DNA of 64,000 nt from Prochlorococcus marinus str. MIT 0917 (lineage in GTDB: Bacteria > Cyanobacteriota > Cyanobacteriia > PCC-6307 > Cyanobiaceae): contig NZ_CP114784.1 in the NCBI RefSeq assembly GCF_027359575.1, positions 1,549,819 to 1,613,818 of the forward strand, given 5' to 3'. Made by a program: the position numbers and the translations under genes. Each line of letters begins with the position of its first letter. The stretch's first letter is position 1. Below, in pieces: positions 1 through 8,304 of the stretch. The notes under the pieces were generated by a model that worked only from the letters and a program-made list of their open reading frames with translations, had not been told where the DNA came from and did not search any database.

Positions 1-1
1 A

Positions 2-1486
2 CTAATAATTGCTTTAATTACTTTTCTAATTACAGTCATTGCTTACTTCAAAGGTTTTAATCCAAGTCAAGAAGGTTTGCAATTATATGAAAAAGTTAGT
101 TGGCTCCCATCTCTTGGATTGACTTGGTCTGTTGGCGCAGATGGATTGTCAATGCCATTGATATTGCTTACAAGTTTCATAACTTCTCTTGCAGTTTTGG
201 CAGCGTGGCCAGTTAGCTATAAACCAAAATTATTTTTCTTTTTAATTCTCGCCATGGATGGCGGCCAGATAGCTGTATTTGCTGTTCAAGATATGTTGCT
301 ATTCTTTCTGGCTTGGGAATTGGAGTTGTTTCCTGTGTATTTATTCCTTGCAATTTGGGGTGGTAAGAAAAGGCAATATGCGGCGACCAAATTTATTATC
401 TACACAGCAGGCAGCTCGTTATTTATTCTCCTTGCTGGACTTGCAATGGGTTTCTTTCAAGGTGGCGGGATACCAGATTTCGGTTATACACATTTAGCTC
501 AGCAAAATTTTGGTAAGGGGTTTCAATTGCTTTGTTATTCAGGATTGCTAATAGCTTTTGGGGTCAAACTTCCTATAGTTCCTCTTCATACTTGGTTGCC
601 AGACGCGCACGGAGAGGCCACAGCTCCCGTACATATGCTCTTAGCAGGCATACTTTTAAAGATGGGTGGATATGCCCTCCTTAGATTTAACGCACAATTA
701 CTGCCTGATGCTCATGCTCAATTTGCACCATTGTTAATTGTTCTGGGAGTAGTAAATATTATTTATGCAGCTTTAACTTCTTTTGCTCAAAGAAATTTAA
801 AAAGGAAAATTGCTTATAGCTCAATAAGTCATATGGGTTTCGTTTTGATAGGTATTGGAAGCTTTAGTTCTCTAGGAACTAGTGGAGCGATGTTGCAAAT
901 GGTGAGCCACGGTTTAATAGGAGCAAGTTTGTTTTTCCTTGTTGGTGCAACTTACGACAGGACTCACACTCTTCAATTAGATGAGATGGGTGGTATTGGC
1001 CAAAACATGAGGATTATGTTTGCTTTATGGACTGCATGTGCTTTTGCTTCTCTGGCTTTACCTGGAATGAGTGGATTTATCTCAGAATTAATGGTCTTTG
1101 TTGGATTTGTAACTGATGAAATTTATACACTCCCTTTTAGAATTGTTGTTGCTGCATTAGCTGCAATAGGAGTCATTTTGACACCTATATATTTATTGTC
1201 GATGCTCAGAGAAATTTTCTTCGGGAAAGAGAATGCGAAGTTAATATCAAAAGCAAAATTGGTAGATGCAGAACCTAGGGAAATTTATATAATTGCTTGT
1301 TTATTAGTTCCTATTATTGGAATTGGTTTGTATCCAAAAATTATGACTGATACTTATATGTCATCAATTGATGGTTTGGTTAAAAGAGATTTGTTAGCCG
1401 TTGAAAGAATTAGAAGTGATCAAGCAACAATTATTAGTAATACAAATTTATCCATTGGGGCTATTGAAGCCCCTATTTTTGATTGA
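2..1486 (+). CDS. ndhD: NAD(P)H-quinone oxidoreductase chain 4 (NdhD), 5' partial
   Basis: Membrane proton-pumping subunit of thylakoid NDH-1, which moves electrons from ferredoxin to plastoquinone. The reading frame is open from base 2, so the gene begins outside the window; the TTG at 77 is internal. About 494 residues are visible, so only an N-terminal segment is missing for a family of roughly 520-560. The antiporter-like core is clear: [17 protein letters not shown] (codons about 190-206 counted from base 2) followed by [14 protein letters not shown], and [13 protein letters not shown]. Many hydrophobic segments span the protein. NdhD paralogues (D1 to D4) exist in cyanobacteria; the type cannot be assigned with certainty. 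Confidence 0.95.
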   Translation, partial: LIIALITFLITVIAYFKGFNPSQEGLQLYEKVSWLPSLGLTWSVGADGLSMPLILLTSFITSLAVLAAWPVSYKPKLFFFLILAMDGGQIAVFAVQDMLLFFLAWELELFPVYLFLAIWGGKKRQYAATKFIIYTAGSSLFILLAGLAMGFFQGGGIPDFGYTHLAQQNFGKGFQLLCYSGLLIAFGVKLPIVPLHTWLPDAHGEATAPVHMLLAGILLKMGGYALLRFNAQLLPDAHAQFAPLLIVLGVVNIIYAALTSFAQRNLKRKIAYSSISHMGFVLIGIGSFSSLGTSGAMLQMVSHGLIGASLFFLVGATYDRTHTLQLDEMGGIGQNMRIMFALWTACAFASLALPGMSGFISELMVFVGFVTDEIYTLPFRIVVAALAAIGVILTPIYLLSMLREIFFGKENAKLISKAKLVDAEPREIYIIACLLVPIIGIGLYPKIMTDTYMSSIDGLVKRDLLAVERIRSDQATIISNTNLSIGAIEAPIFD

Positions 1487-1550
1487 AAATTATTTAACCT
1501 GGCATTCCATCCAATATAGAGATAACTTGCTTTTAGACTCATATTCCTAA

Positions 1551-2444
1551 TTGCCAGTTGATCTTTTAACTCAAAATTCTGATTCTGGCGCGAGACTTGC
1601 TATTCGTTTATTGCAAGATGCTGCTCAAAGAGGAGATATTGACCCTTGGGATGTGGATGTTATTCCAGTTGTAGATGGTTTTTTGGATCAACTTAAGCAG
1701 CGTATTGAAATTCCAAAAAAGATTTCACAACATTTCAGTCAGAATGGAGGAAGTTATGAGGTTGATCTCGCTCAGAGTAGTGAGGCCTTTTTAGCTGCTT
1801 CTGTCTTAGTTGGTTTAAAGGCGGAGGTGCTTGAGGCTGAAATGTTCTTGTTTGATAAGGAAGTTGAAGATGATTCAGACTTTGATTTTGGCGAACAGGG
1901 TTGGCTAGATGACAGTTTTCAATTACCTCTTCGACCAGAGAGACATCTTTTTAGAAGGCCAGTTGCACCTCCCCCATTTAGAAGGCCAGTTACTCTTGGA
2001 GAATTAATAAATCAGCTTGAGACAATCGCAGAGTCTTTAAAAAATGATGAGTTGCAAAACCGTAGAAAGTTACGACAAAAGAAATTAAGTAATAGGGAGG
2101 TTATTGCTCAAGTTTCATCTCTGGCTCATAGAGAAAAATTACCTGAAACAACTGCTGCTCTAGCGATTTTCATAAATAATTGGGAGCAAGCTTTGAATTG
2201 GGTAGATTTTGAATTATTAGTAGAGAGATGGAAAGAAAATTCTGCATCAGACGATTTGGATACAGATAGAGTAGGAGTCTTTTGGGCTTTATTGTTTTTA
2301 TGCTCTCAAGGCAAGGTGGAGATTGATCAAGAAGGTTCATTGTTCTCTCCCATAACTCTAAAGAGGCTTTTGGAACCAGGAATGGTTGCTCAACTTCCCC
2401 TCGCTTCTTTAGGAGTGACAGATGGCTCGCCGGCTGCTGCTTAG
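1551..2444 (+). CDS. scpA: Segregation and condensation protein A (ScpA) family
   Basis: Kleisin-like partner of SMC in chromosome condensation and segregation. The N-terminus (GARLAIRLLQDAAQRGDIDPWDVDVIPVVDGFL written in pieces: ARLAIRLLQDA, IDPWDVDV) has the ScpA signature, and the C-terminus (about 235-285) has the winged-helix-like end (VGVFWALLFLCSQGKVEI). Length 297 residues fits cyanobacterial members. The start is a TTG; no ATG is available upstream of the conserved start. It follows ndhD by 64 bases and precedes the nucleotidyltransferase by 56. Assigned from motif recognition; scpB is not in the window. Confidence 0.85.
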   Translation: MPVDLLTQNSDSGARLAIRLLQDAAQRGDIDPWDVDVIPVVDGFLDQLKQRIEIPKKISQHFSQNGGSYEVDLAQSSEAFLAASVLVGLKAEVLEAEMFLFDKEVEDDSDFDFGEQGWLDDSFQLPLRPERHLFRRPVAPPPFRRPVTLGELINQLETIAESLKNDELQNRRKLRQKKLSNREVIAQVSSLAHREKLPETTAALAIFINNWEQALNWVDFELLVERWKENSASDDLDTDRVGVFWALLFLCSQGKVEIDQEGSLFSPITLKRLLEPGMVAQLPLASLGVTDGSPAAA

Positions 2445-2500
2445 CACTTTTTGGAGCTAGCATTCTATGTTGGCCTTGTACAGCTTAGGTTAAACCGCCT

Positions 2501-3679
2501 ATGAAGGCGATGATCCTGGCGGCTGGGAAAGGAACCCGAGTTCAGCCGATCACCCATGTGATTCCAAAGCCAATGATTCCTATCCTTCAGAAACCTGTAA
2601 TGGAGTTTCTTTTGGAACTTCTTAAGGAGCATGGTTTTACTGAGGTTATGGTTAATGTTTCCCATTTGGCAGAAGAGATAGAGAATTATTTTCGAGATGG
2701 ACAAAGATTTGGAGTTGAAATTGCATACAGTTTTGAGGGACGTATTGAAGACGGAGAATTAATTGGAGATGCACTTGGGTCAGCAGGCGGGCTGAAGAAA
2801 ATTCAAGATTTTCAAAAGTTTTTTGATGACACTTTTGTTGTCTTGTGTGGAGATGCACTAATTGATTTGGATTTATCTGAAGCTGTAAGAAGACATAAAG
2901 AGAAAGGGGCTTTAGCTAGTTTGATAACTAAACGTGTATCCAAAGATCAAGTAAGTAGTTATGGCGTTGTTGTAACTGACGAAGAAGATCGAGTTCAAGC
3001 TTTTCAAGAAAAACCTTCTATAGATAATGCTCTAGGCGATACGATTAATACTGGAATTTATTTATTTGAGCCTGAAATCTTTAATTATATTCCTTCTGGA
3101 AAACCATTTGACATTGGCTCAGATTTGTTTCCAAAATTAGTAGAAAAAGGGGCACCTTTCTATGCTTTACCAATGGATTTTGAGTGGGTTGATATTGGTA
3201 AAGTACCAGATTATTGGAGAGCAATAAGGAATGTTCTTAAAGGTGATGTTAGACAGGTTGAAATACCAGGAAAGCAAGTTAGACCTGGAATTTTTACTGG
3301 TTTAAATGTTGCAGCTAATTGGGATAAAATAAACGTTAAAGGACCTATATATGTTGGTGGAATGACAAGGATTGAAGATGGTGCAACTATTATTGGTCCT
3401 TCTATGATTGGTCCGAGTTGTTGTATTTGTGAAGGTGCAACAATTGATAATTCAATAATCTTTGATTATTCACTGATAGGGCCTGGAGTACAACTTGTAG
3501 AGAAGTTAGTTTTTGGTAGATATTGTGTTGGTAAAGAAGGTGATCATTTTGATTTACAGGAAGCTGCTTTAGATTGGTTAATAACAGATGCAAGAAGACA
3601 GGACTTAGGCGAACCTTCACCTCAACAAAAAGCAATGGCTGAATTATTAGGTACTGATCTCATTGGTTCATCTAATTAA
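2501..3679 (+). CDS. NDP-sugar pyrophosphorylase (mannose-1-phosphate guanylyltransferase-like)
   Basis: Nucleotidyltransferase that activates a sugar-1-phosphate, probably GDP-mannose or a glucose/mannose derivative for polysaccharide synthesis. The N-terminal Rossmann domain carries the family signature at residues 6-24 (AAGKGTRVQPITHVIPKPM), followed by CGDALIDLDL near residue 113. After about residue 260 comes a left-handed beta-helix with hexapeptide-like repeats (IYVGGMTRIEDGATIIGPSMIG in two pieces). The first ATG gives the usual N-terminus. It converges on metF with an 8-base overlap. The exact sugar and nucleotide are not readable from the sequence. Confidence 0.85.
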   Translation: MKAMILAAGKGTRVQPITHVIPKPMIPILQKPVMEFLLELLKEHGFTEVMVNVSHLAEEIENYFRDGQRFGVEIAYSFEGRIEDGELIGDALGSAGGLKKIQDFQKFFDDTFVVLCGDALIDLDLSEAVRRHKEKGALASLITKRVSKDQVSSYGVVVTDEEDRVQAFQEKPSIDNALGDTINTGIYLFEPEIFNYIPSGKPFDIGSDLFPKLVEKGAPFYALPMDFEWVDIGKVPDYWRAIRNVLKGDVRQVEIPGKQVRPGIFTGLNVAANWDKINVKGPIYVGGMTRIEDGATIIGPSMIGPSCCICEGATIDNSIIFDYSLIGPGVQLVEKLVFGRYCVGKEGDHFDLQEAALDWLITDARRQDLGEPSPQQKAMAELLGTDLIGSSN

Positions 3680-4553
3680 TATTTGCTCTTTCTAAAATTA
3701 TCGGTATTTGTTGTTCTGCTTTAACGGCCATAAGGTGAACTCCTTGAGAAATTCCTAGAAAACTTTTTACTTGCTCTGCAGCAATTGATATACCTTCATC
3801 AATAGGGTTAGATGAACTATCAAGTCTGGAAATAATTGATTCGGGTATGCATGCACCTGGTACTACACGATTTATGAATTGGGCATTTTTGGCGGATTTA
3901 AGCAGAAAAACTCCAGCTAAAACAGGAATTTTCATGGGTTCTGTTATTTCTTTGCAAAATCGTTCAAGTACTTTTGGGTCCATTACCATTTGAGTTTGAA
4001 GGAAATTTGCACCAGCTCTTTTTTTTAGTTCTATTCTTCTTCTTAAACCATCAAAACCTCTGCAATTTGGATCTGCTGCGGCTCCCGCAAACAAATTAAT
4101 TGGGCCATCAGGCAACAAATCAGATACTGGATCTATTCCTTTGTTAAGTGATGTGACTTGATCAATAAGTTCTATTGAGTTTAAGTCTTGAACTGATTTG
4201 GCTTGGGATTGGTCTCCTACTCGAACAGGATCACCAGTTAAACAAAGTATATTTCTTATTCCTAAAGCATGTGCACCAAGTAATTCAGCTTGTAATGCGA
4301 TTCGATTCCTATCCCTACATGATAATTGCAGAACTGGTTCAAGACCTGCCTCTAAAAGCAGCTTGCATAAGGCTAGGCTACTCATTCTCATTATTGCTCT
4401 GCTGCCGTCTGTAACATTAAAACCATGCACAAGGTCTTTTAATTTGATGGCTTTTGATAGGGCTACAGCTGTATTACCTCCCCTAGGAGGCATTATTTCA
4501 GCAGTGATAGCTGATAAGCCAGATTCAAGACGATTTTGAAGTTTAGATTTCAC
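3672..4553 (-). CDS. metF: 5,10-methylenetetrahydrofolate reductase
   Basis: Reduces methylene-THF to methyl-THF, the methyl donor for methionine synthase. The 293-residue TIM-barrel flavoprotein has the folate-reductase pattern: an N-terminal ITAEIMPPRGGN with the catalytic Glu, FNVTDGSRA, LQLSCRDRNR, NILCLTGDPVRVGD and ANFLQTQMVMD. No C-terminal regulatory domain is present, as in bacterial forms. Its promoter lies in the 75-base divergent gap shared with the PedR-like gene. Confidence in the family is high; the electron donor is not determinable. Confidence 0.92.
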   Translation of the reverse strand: MKSKLQNRLESGLSAITAEIMPPRGGNTAVALSKAIKLKDLVHGFNVTDGSRAIMRMSSLALCKLLLEAGLEPVLQLSCRDRNRIALQAELLGAHALGIRNILCLTGDPVRVGDQSQAKSVQDLNSIELIDQVTSLNKGIDPVSDLLPDGPINLFAGAAADPNCRGFDGLRRRIELKKRAGANFLQTQMVMDPKVLERFCKEITEPMKIPVLAGVFLLKSAKNAQFINRVVPGACIPESIISRLDSSSNPIDEGISIAAEQVKSFLGISQGVHLMAVKAEQQIPIILERANIN

Positions 4554-4628
4554 ATTTATTTTTTACCAGATAATTACTATCGGTGATTAAAGGCCCTAAT
4601 CTAAGTAGTATTAATTAAAGAGTTGTGA

Positions 4629-4910
4629 GTGAGGGGAATGTTTACAGGAGAGATCGCTAATTCGTCCCATATGGGACTCTCGGCTAGGGAAATGGAGATT
4701 ATTGGATTAGTTGCAGATGGTCTCACTAATCAAGAGATTGCTGAAAAACTGACAATTAGCAAAAGAACTGTAGACAATCATGTAAGCAATATGTTCACAA
4801 AAACAGGTTCTAAAAACAGAGTGGCTTTATTAAACTGGGCAATGGATCATGGAAAGATCTGCCGTGATGGGTTTAATTGTTGTTCATTGCCAGATGAAAC
4901 AGCTTCATAG
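4629..4910 (+). CDS. pedR: PedR-like small LuxR-type redox-responsive regulator
   Basis: Single-domain LuxR/GerE helix-turn-helix protein of 93 residues with no receiver. The HTH is LSAREMEIIGLVADGL (17-32), NQEIAEKLTISKRTVDNHVS (34-53) and a dimer helix to about 72. Size and architecture match cyanobacterial PedR (Synechocystis Ssl0564), which controls photosynthesis genes and is inactivated through a C-terminal Cys by thioredoxin. Three Cys follow the HTH here (78, 84, 85), so redox control is plausible by homology. GTG 4629 has an AAAGAG sequence 6 bases upstream; ATG 4638 is the alternative. The PedR assignment is an inference from size and layout. Confidence 0.85.
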   Translation: MRGMFTGEIANSSHMGLSAREMEIIGLVADGLTNQEIAEKLTISKRTVDNHVSNMFTKTGSKNRVALLNWAMDHGKICRDGFNCCSLPDETAS

Positions 4911-4915
4911 AATAT

Positions 4916-5110
4916 CTAATTATTTTTTTCCTCATTGATATCTGATAAGGGCATTAGAGAAAATTCAATTGATGACAGCTCAAATAACTTTGCATATGCA
5001 ATGCAAGCTTCCTTGTCAGTACAAGTGAAGCGAAGGATACCTTCTCTGTCATAAAGGCCAAACAAGTTATACCTCTTGCAAAGGATGCATAGGTTTTCGT
5101 GATTTGACAG
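4916..5110 (-). CDS. Small unrecognised protein with CxxC motif, non-standard start
   Basis: A 64-codon reading frame on the minus strand fills the gap between the PedR-like gene and the CYTH gene. Its translation looks like a real folded protein: NHENLCILCKRYNLFGLYD, then FTCTDKEACIAYAKLFEL, with a CxxC (C8, C11) and two further Cys (30, 36) that could bind a metal or form disulfides. No ATG, GTG or TTG lies between the upstream in-frame TAA and the CxxC; CTG at 5108-5110 is the only near-cognate start. A TATAAT on the minus strand (5116-5121) lies just upstream. The family is not named by me; it may be a conserved picocyanobacterial hypothetical. Confidence 0.6.
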   Translation of the reverse strand: MSNHENLCILCKRYNLFGLYDREGILRFTCTDKEACIAYAKLFELSSIEFSLMPLSDINEEKNN

Positions 5111-5153
5111 TGGTGATTATAAAGACAATCTAAAGGAAAAGTTGCCTTTTGGC

Positions 5154-5654
5154 TTAGGATCCTTTGATTTTCATCCGATCTTTTACGGACAACTGAGAAA
5201 TAGGTGTCTTAGCAAGAGAAACATTGCTTAATGATTTGATCCCAGTTATCTCTTGACCACACCATGATGGGATTTTAATCTTTTCAGATTCATAATTCAA
5301 TTCAATTTCAGCAATTTTCAAAGGAGAATTTGACCCATCAAAAAGATCAACTATCCAATTCTTGTTATTTATGTTTAGTTGATAACGCGTTTTAGTAATT
5401 TTATATTTTGATAATTTTATTAATTCAATAGCATCTTTTGTAGGAATTGAATATTCAAACTCGTAGTTTGTTAATCCATTTAAAGAAGACTTTAATGTTA
5501 TGTATGCTTGTTTATTCTCTATTAGTCTTACTCTAGTAGCCCATTCATCTGGACTTGAATTTAAATAGGCTTGACTAAAACCTTCACTTAGTATTGCTTG
5601 TGATTTCCAATCCTCATTTTTAACTAAGAATCTTCTTTCTATTTCTATACCCAT
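5154..5654 (-). CDS. CYTH domain protein (triphosphate tunnel metalloenzyme)
   Basis: Member of the CYTH/TTM superfamily, which bind and often hydrolyse tripolyphosphate or other triphosphates in a beta-barrel tunnel. The defining ExExK-like start is visible as MGIEIERRFLVK (E4, E6, then RR and K), followed by QAYLN and TRVRLIENKQAYITLKS (strands with charged side chains pointing into the tunnel) and FEYSIP. At 166 residues it is a stand-alone CYTH domain. It lies 6 bases downstream of nadK and may be co-transcribed with it. Whether it is an adenylate cyclase or triphosphatase is unknown; stand-alone bacterial forms are usually triphosphatases. Confidence 0.88.
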   Translation of the reverse strand: MGIEIERRFLVKNEDWKSQAILSEGFSQAYLNSSPDEWATRVRLIENKQAYITLKSSLNGLTNYEFEYSIPTKDAIELIKLSKYKITKTRYQLNINNKNWIVDLFDGSNSPLKIAEIELNYESEKIKIPSWCGQEITGIKSLSNVSLAKTPISQLSVKDRMKIKGS

Positions 5655-5660
5655 AATTTA

Positions 5661-6566
5661 TTATTTATTACTCTCATTAAGACTGCTTGCCCAATGAAGT
5701 TTTTGAGTAATTGTCTTATAATAAGAAAGATTTTCATCTAAAATTATTATTGAGGTTGAATGATTAGATTTTTTTATTAAGCATGTATCGTTAGCTTCAA
5801 TTAGGCATCCACTAGATCCATCTAACCATAGCTTTATTTTTTGCTTCTTTTCTCTTATTGGTTTTATTAATAATTGTGCTTTAGGAGGGACCACGATTGG
5901 TCTGCTGGCCAAGCTCATCGGACATATAGCGCTTACAATTATCGCATCCAAGGAAGGGTGGATTATTGGCCCCCCTGCGGCCATAGAGTAAGCAGTAGAA
6001 CCTGTTGGGGTAGAAAAGATAAGTCCATCTCCTTTATATTTGTCTACAGCTTCACCATCTATTTCAAGCTCAAGGCTGCAGGTAGGTGCAATTTCGTCTG
6101 TGCAAGATCTTAAATAAAAATCATTTAGAGCGAAAAATGATCTTTTAATTATGCTTTCGTTATTGCGCTTTTCTTTAAATACAGTTGCTTCAAGCATCAT
6201 TCTTTTTTGTATGTTAAATCTATTGTTTGAAACTCTCTCCCAAAAATTCTCTTGTTTTAAGATATGACGATCGTGAGTCAAAAATCCCAGATTCCCCCCA
6301 ACATTGAAACTTAAAATAGGTATATTTTTCGGGGATAAATATCTTGCAGCCCTTAAAACTGTTCCATCACCTCCTAGTACAATAGCTATTTCAGGTAAAA
6401 CATCAGATATTGAAAATAATTGATTTATATTATTTGTTTCATTACTTATTTCGGAAAATAAAACTTTTTTTCCATAACCTTCTATTATTTTTTTACAATT
6501 TAATGTTTCTGTATATGCATTATCACTATCTGATCTATATAAGATCCAGATCAGATTTGTTGTCAT
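5661..6566 (-). CDS. nadK: NAD kinase
   Basis: Phosphorylates NAD to NADP using ATP or polyphosphate, supplying the photosynthetic electron acceptor. The diagnostic motifs are present: GGDGT at residues 65-69 (VLGGDGTVLRAAR) and the glycine-rich STPTGSTAYSMAAGGPI around residue 190. Length 301 matches bacterial enzymes. It starts 9 bases after ndhE and is followed 6 bases later by the CYTH gene, so it appears to belong to the 3' end of the ndhI-G-E transcript, linking NDH-1 and NADP supply. Cyanobacteria usually have two NAD kinases; the second is not here. Confidence 0.95.
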   Translation of the reverse strand: MTTNLIWILYRSDSDNAYTETLNCKKIIEGYGKKVLFSEISNETNNINQLFSISDVLPEIAIVLGGDGTVLRAARYLSPKNIPILSFNVGGNLGFLTHDRHILKQENFWERVSNNRFNIQKRMMLEATVFKEKRNNESIIKRSFFALNDFYLRSCTDEIAPTCSLELEIDGEAVDKYKGDGLIFSTPTGSTAYSMAAGGPIIHPSLDAIIVSAICPMSLASRPIVVPPKAQLLIKPIREKKQKIKLWLDGSSGCLIEANDTCLIKKSNHSTSIIILDENLSYYKTITQKLHWASSLNESNK

Positions 6567-6575
6567 TGAAGATAC

Positions 6576-6905
6576 CTACCATTTGAGTAGATTGAAACTT
6601 TCCATATCAATAGTAACTCTATTTCTATACAATGAAAGTAGTATTGCCAGCCCAACAGCAGCCTCGGCAGCTGCTACTGTTATAACAAAAATTGAAAACA
6701 CTTGTCCTCTAATTATTGATCCGTCTATATAGGATGAAAAACTCATAAGATTTATATTCACTGCGTTTAACATTAATTCAATACTCATTAAAACTCGTAC
6801 AGCATTTCGACTATTTATTAATCCCCATACACCTGTACAAAACAGAAATGCAGCAACTATAAGATAAGCCTGAAGAGGTACTGGCCCAATAGAATTTTCT
6901 AGCAT
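6576..6905 (-). CDS. ndhE: NAD(P)H-quinone oxidoreductase subunit 4L (NdhE)
   Basis: Small NuoK-type membrane subunit of NDH-1 in the thylakoid. At 109 residues it has three hydrophobic helices, with the conserved membrane Glu in [15 protein letters not shown] (about residues 40-54) and a second in [21 protein letters not shown]. It is the third gene of the ndhI-ndhG-ndhE group, 44 bases downstream of ndhG. Confidence 0.96.
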   Translation of the reverse strand: MLENSIGPVPLQAYLIVAAFLFCTGVWGLINSRNAVRVLMSIELMLNAVNINLMSFSSYIDGSIIRGQVFSIFVITVAAAEAAVGLAILLSLYRNRVTIDMESFNLLKW

Positions 6906-6949
6906 CTTTAGTAATTAAATTTTATATTTATAATTGAGTTCATTTTATA

Positions 6950-7543
6950 CTATTTTTTGGAAAGAAGAGGAACTTTCTTATCACTTAAGGAATTTTTATT
7001 CTTTATATCATTTATATTCTCTATTGGAATTGAGACATCTCTTCTCGCTAATACAATTGCTCCAATCATAGCCATTAATAATAAAATCGAAGCAAGTTCA
7101 AAAGGTAATAAATAATCTGTGAATAGATGTTCACCAATTCTCTCAGTTGCTTCTTCGCCAATAGATGTTGGTCCAGGTAAGTTCCATTTAGTGGTAAGGC
7201 TAACCCGCAATAATAAAATTAATAATCCACCACAAACAGCACCAGATATCAATTTTCTAGTTTTAAGACCGTCAATTGGTTTTAACTTTTCTTTGTTATT
7301 AACCAACATAATTGCAAATAATATCAAAACATTTACGGCTCCTACATATACAAGAATTTGAGCTGCAGCGACAAAGCTAGCATTTAGTAAAAGATATAAA
7401 CCTGCTACAGCCATAAATACTCCGCCTAATAAAAATGCTGAGTAAACAATATTTTCTAATAAAACAACTGCCAAACTTCCAGAAACTACGACAGCACTAA
7501 GAATTAAAAAGCAAATTAATTCTGTTGAATAAGCGATATTCAT
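6950..7543 (-). CDS. ndhG: NAD(P)H-quinone oxidoreductase subunit 6 (NdhG)
   Basis: NuoJ-type membrane subunit of NDH-1. It has five predicted hydrophobic segments, including YLLLNASFVAAAQILVYVGA (about 50-69) and VNVLILFAIMLVN, the conserved region of the family. Length is 197 residues. Its ATG overlaps the ndhI stop codon in a TAATG arrangement, indicating translational coupling. The last 30 residues are polar and probably face the cytosol or stroma side. Confidence 0.96.
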   Translation of the reverse strand: MNIAYSTELICFLILSAVVVSGSLAVVLLENIVYSAFLLGGVFMAVAGLYLLLNASFVAAAQILVYVGAVNVLILFAIMLVNNKEKLKPIDGLKTRKLISGAVCGGLLILLLRVSLTTKWNLPGPTSIGEEATERIGEHLFTDYLLPFELASILLLMAMIGAIVLARRDVSIPIENINDIKNKNSLSDKKVPLLSKK

Positions 7544-8193
7544 TAATTAGTAGAATTTAATTTATTTTGAACCATATCGGACGAATTATTATCTTCTTTT
7601 TGTGATTCCTCTGTTTTTAGTTCTTTTATAATCTGAATTGGAAGTTTACCTGCTCTTTTTTGGTTCGCAGGTAATTCATGAGGGTCCATGATGCTCTCGG
7701 GCAAATAAGCTAATTCTCTTAGCGGGCGAACTGATGGATCTGAAGTTACACTTGTTGGTAGTCTTCCAAGAGCAACATTATCGTAGTTAAGGCTATGTCT
7801 ATCAAATGCAGCGAGTTCATATTCTTCTGTCATTGATAAACAATTTGTAGGGCAATATTCAACGCAATTTCCACAAAAAATACATGCACCAAAGTCAATA
7901 GAATAATTTCTCAATTCTTTTTTCTTGGTTTCTTTATTCATTACCCAATCAACAACTGGAAGATTAATTGGACATACCCTTACGCAAACCTCGCAAGCAA
8001 TGCACTTGTCAAATTCATAATGAATCCTTCCTCGATAACGCTCAGATGGAATTAGTTTTTCGTAAGGATATTGAACCGTTACAGGCCTTCGACGCATGTG
8101 GTCAAATGTAACGCCTAGTCCATCAACTAAATATTTCGCTGCACTAATGGCTTCTTTAGTGTAGTCGGCAACTTTTCCAAGGAAACCAAGCAT
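7543..8193 (-). CDS. ndhI: NAD(P)H-quinone oxidoreductase subunit I, 4Fe-4S protein
   Basis: Peripheral-arm subunit carrying two [4Fe-4S] clusters that pass electrons toward plastoquinone. Both ferredoxin motifs are complete: [12 protein letters not shown] (Cys 64, 67, 70, 74) and [12 protein letters not shown] (Cys 104, 107, 110, 114). Length is 216 residues with a variable polar C-terminus. It overlaps ndhG by one base. A TATAAT on the minus strand at 8232-8237 and an NtcA-like palindrome at 8257-8270 lie upstream, so ndhI may have its own promoter separate from ndhA. Confidence 0.97.
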   Translation of the reverse strand: MLGFLGKVADYTKEAISAAKYLVDGLGVTFDHMRRRPVTVQYPYEKLIPSERYRGRIHYEFDKCIACEVCVRVCPINLPVVDWVMNKETKKKELRNYSIDFGACIFCGNCVEYCPTNCLSMTEEYELAAFDRHSLNYDNVALGRLPTSVTSDPSVRPLRELAYLPESIMDPHELPANQKRAGKLPIQIIKELKTEESQKEDNNSSDMVQNKLNSTN

Positions 8194-8231
8194 ATTAAAT
8201 TTGCTGCCGGCGGCCTATCATTACATTAGTC

Positions 8232-8270
8232 ATTATACAGTTTTTTTCAAGTATATGTAGGTACTTTTAC
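8232..8270 (-). promoter_or_regulatory. Candidate ndhI promoter with NtcA-like site
   Basis: Reading the minus strand, a GTA-N8-TAC sequence (8270 to 8257) is followed after 19 bases by TATAAT (8237-8232), 38 bases before the ndhI ATG. NtcA-activated promoters in cyanobacteria have GTA-N8-TAC about 20-24 bases before the -10 box, so the layout is close to but slightly shorter than the consensus. The -10 call is firmer than the NtcA call, because this degenerate motif occurs by chance. Confidence 0.4.
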
Positions 8271-8304
8271 TTAAGAAAAAACGAGCGATTGTGTTGCTTC
8301 TCTT

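Noticed and set aside
77-79. TTG at 77 as the start of ndhD
   Set aside because: The frame is open to base 2 with family-like sequence upstream, so the gene simply begins outside the window.
279-497. Plus-strand frame inside ndhD, other reading frame
   Set aside because: It overlaps a strongly conserved gene and the translation has no family-like features.
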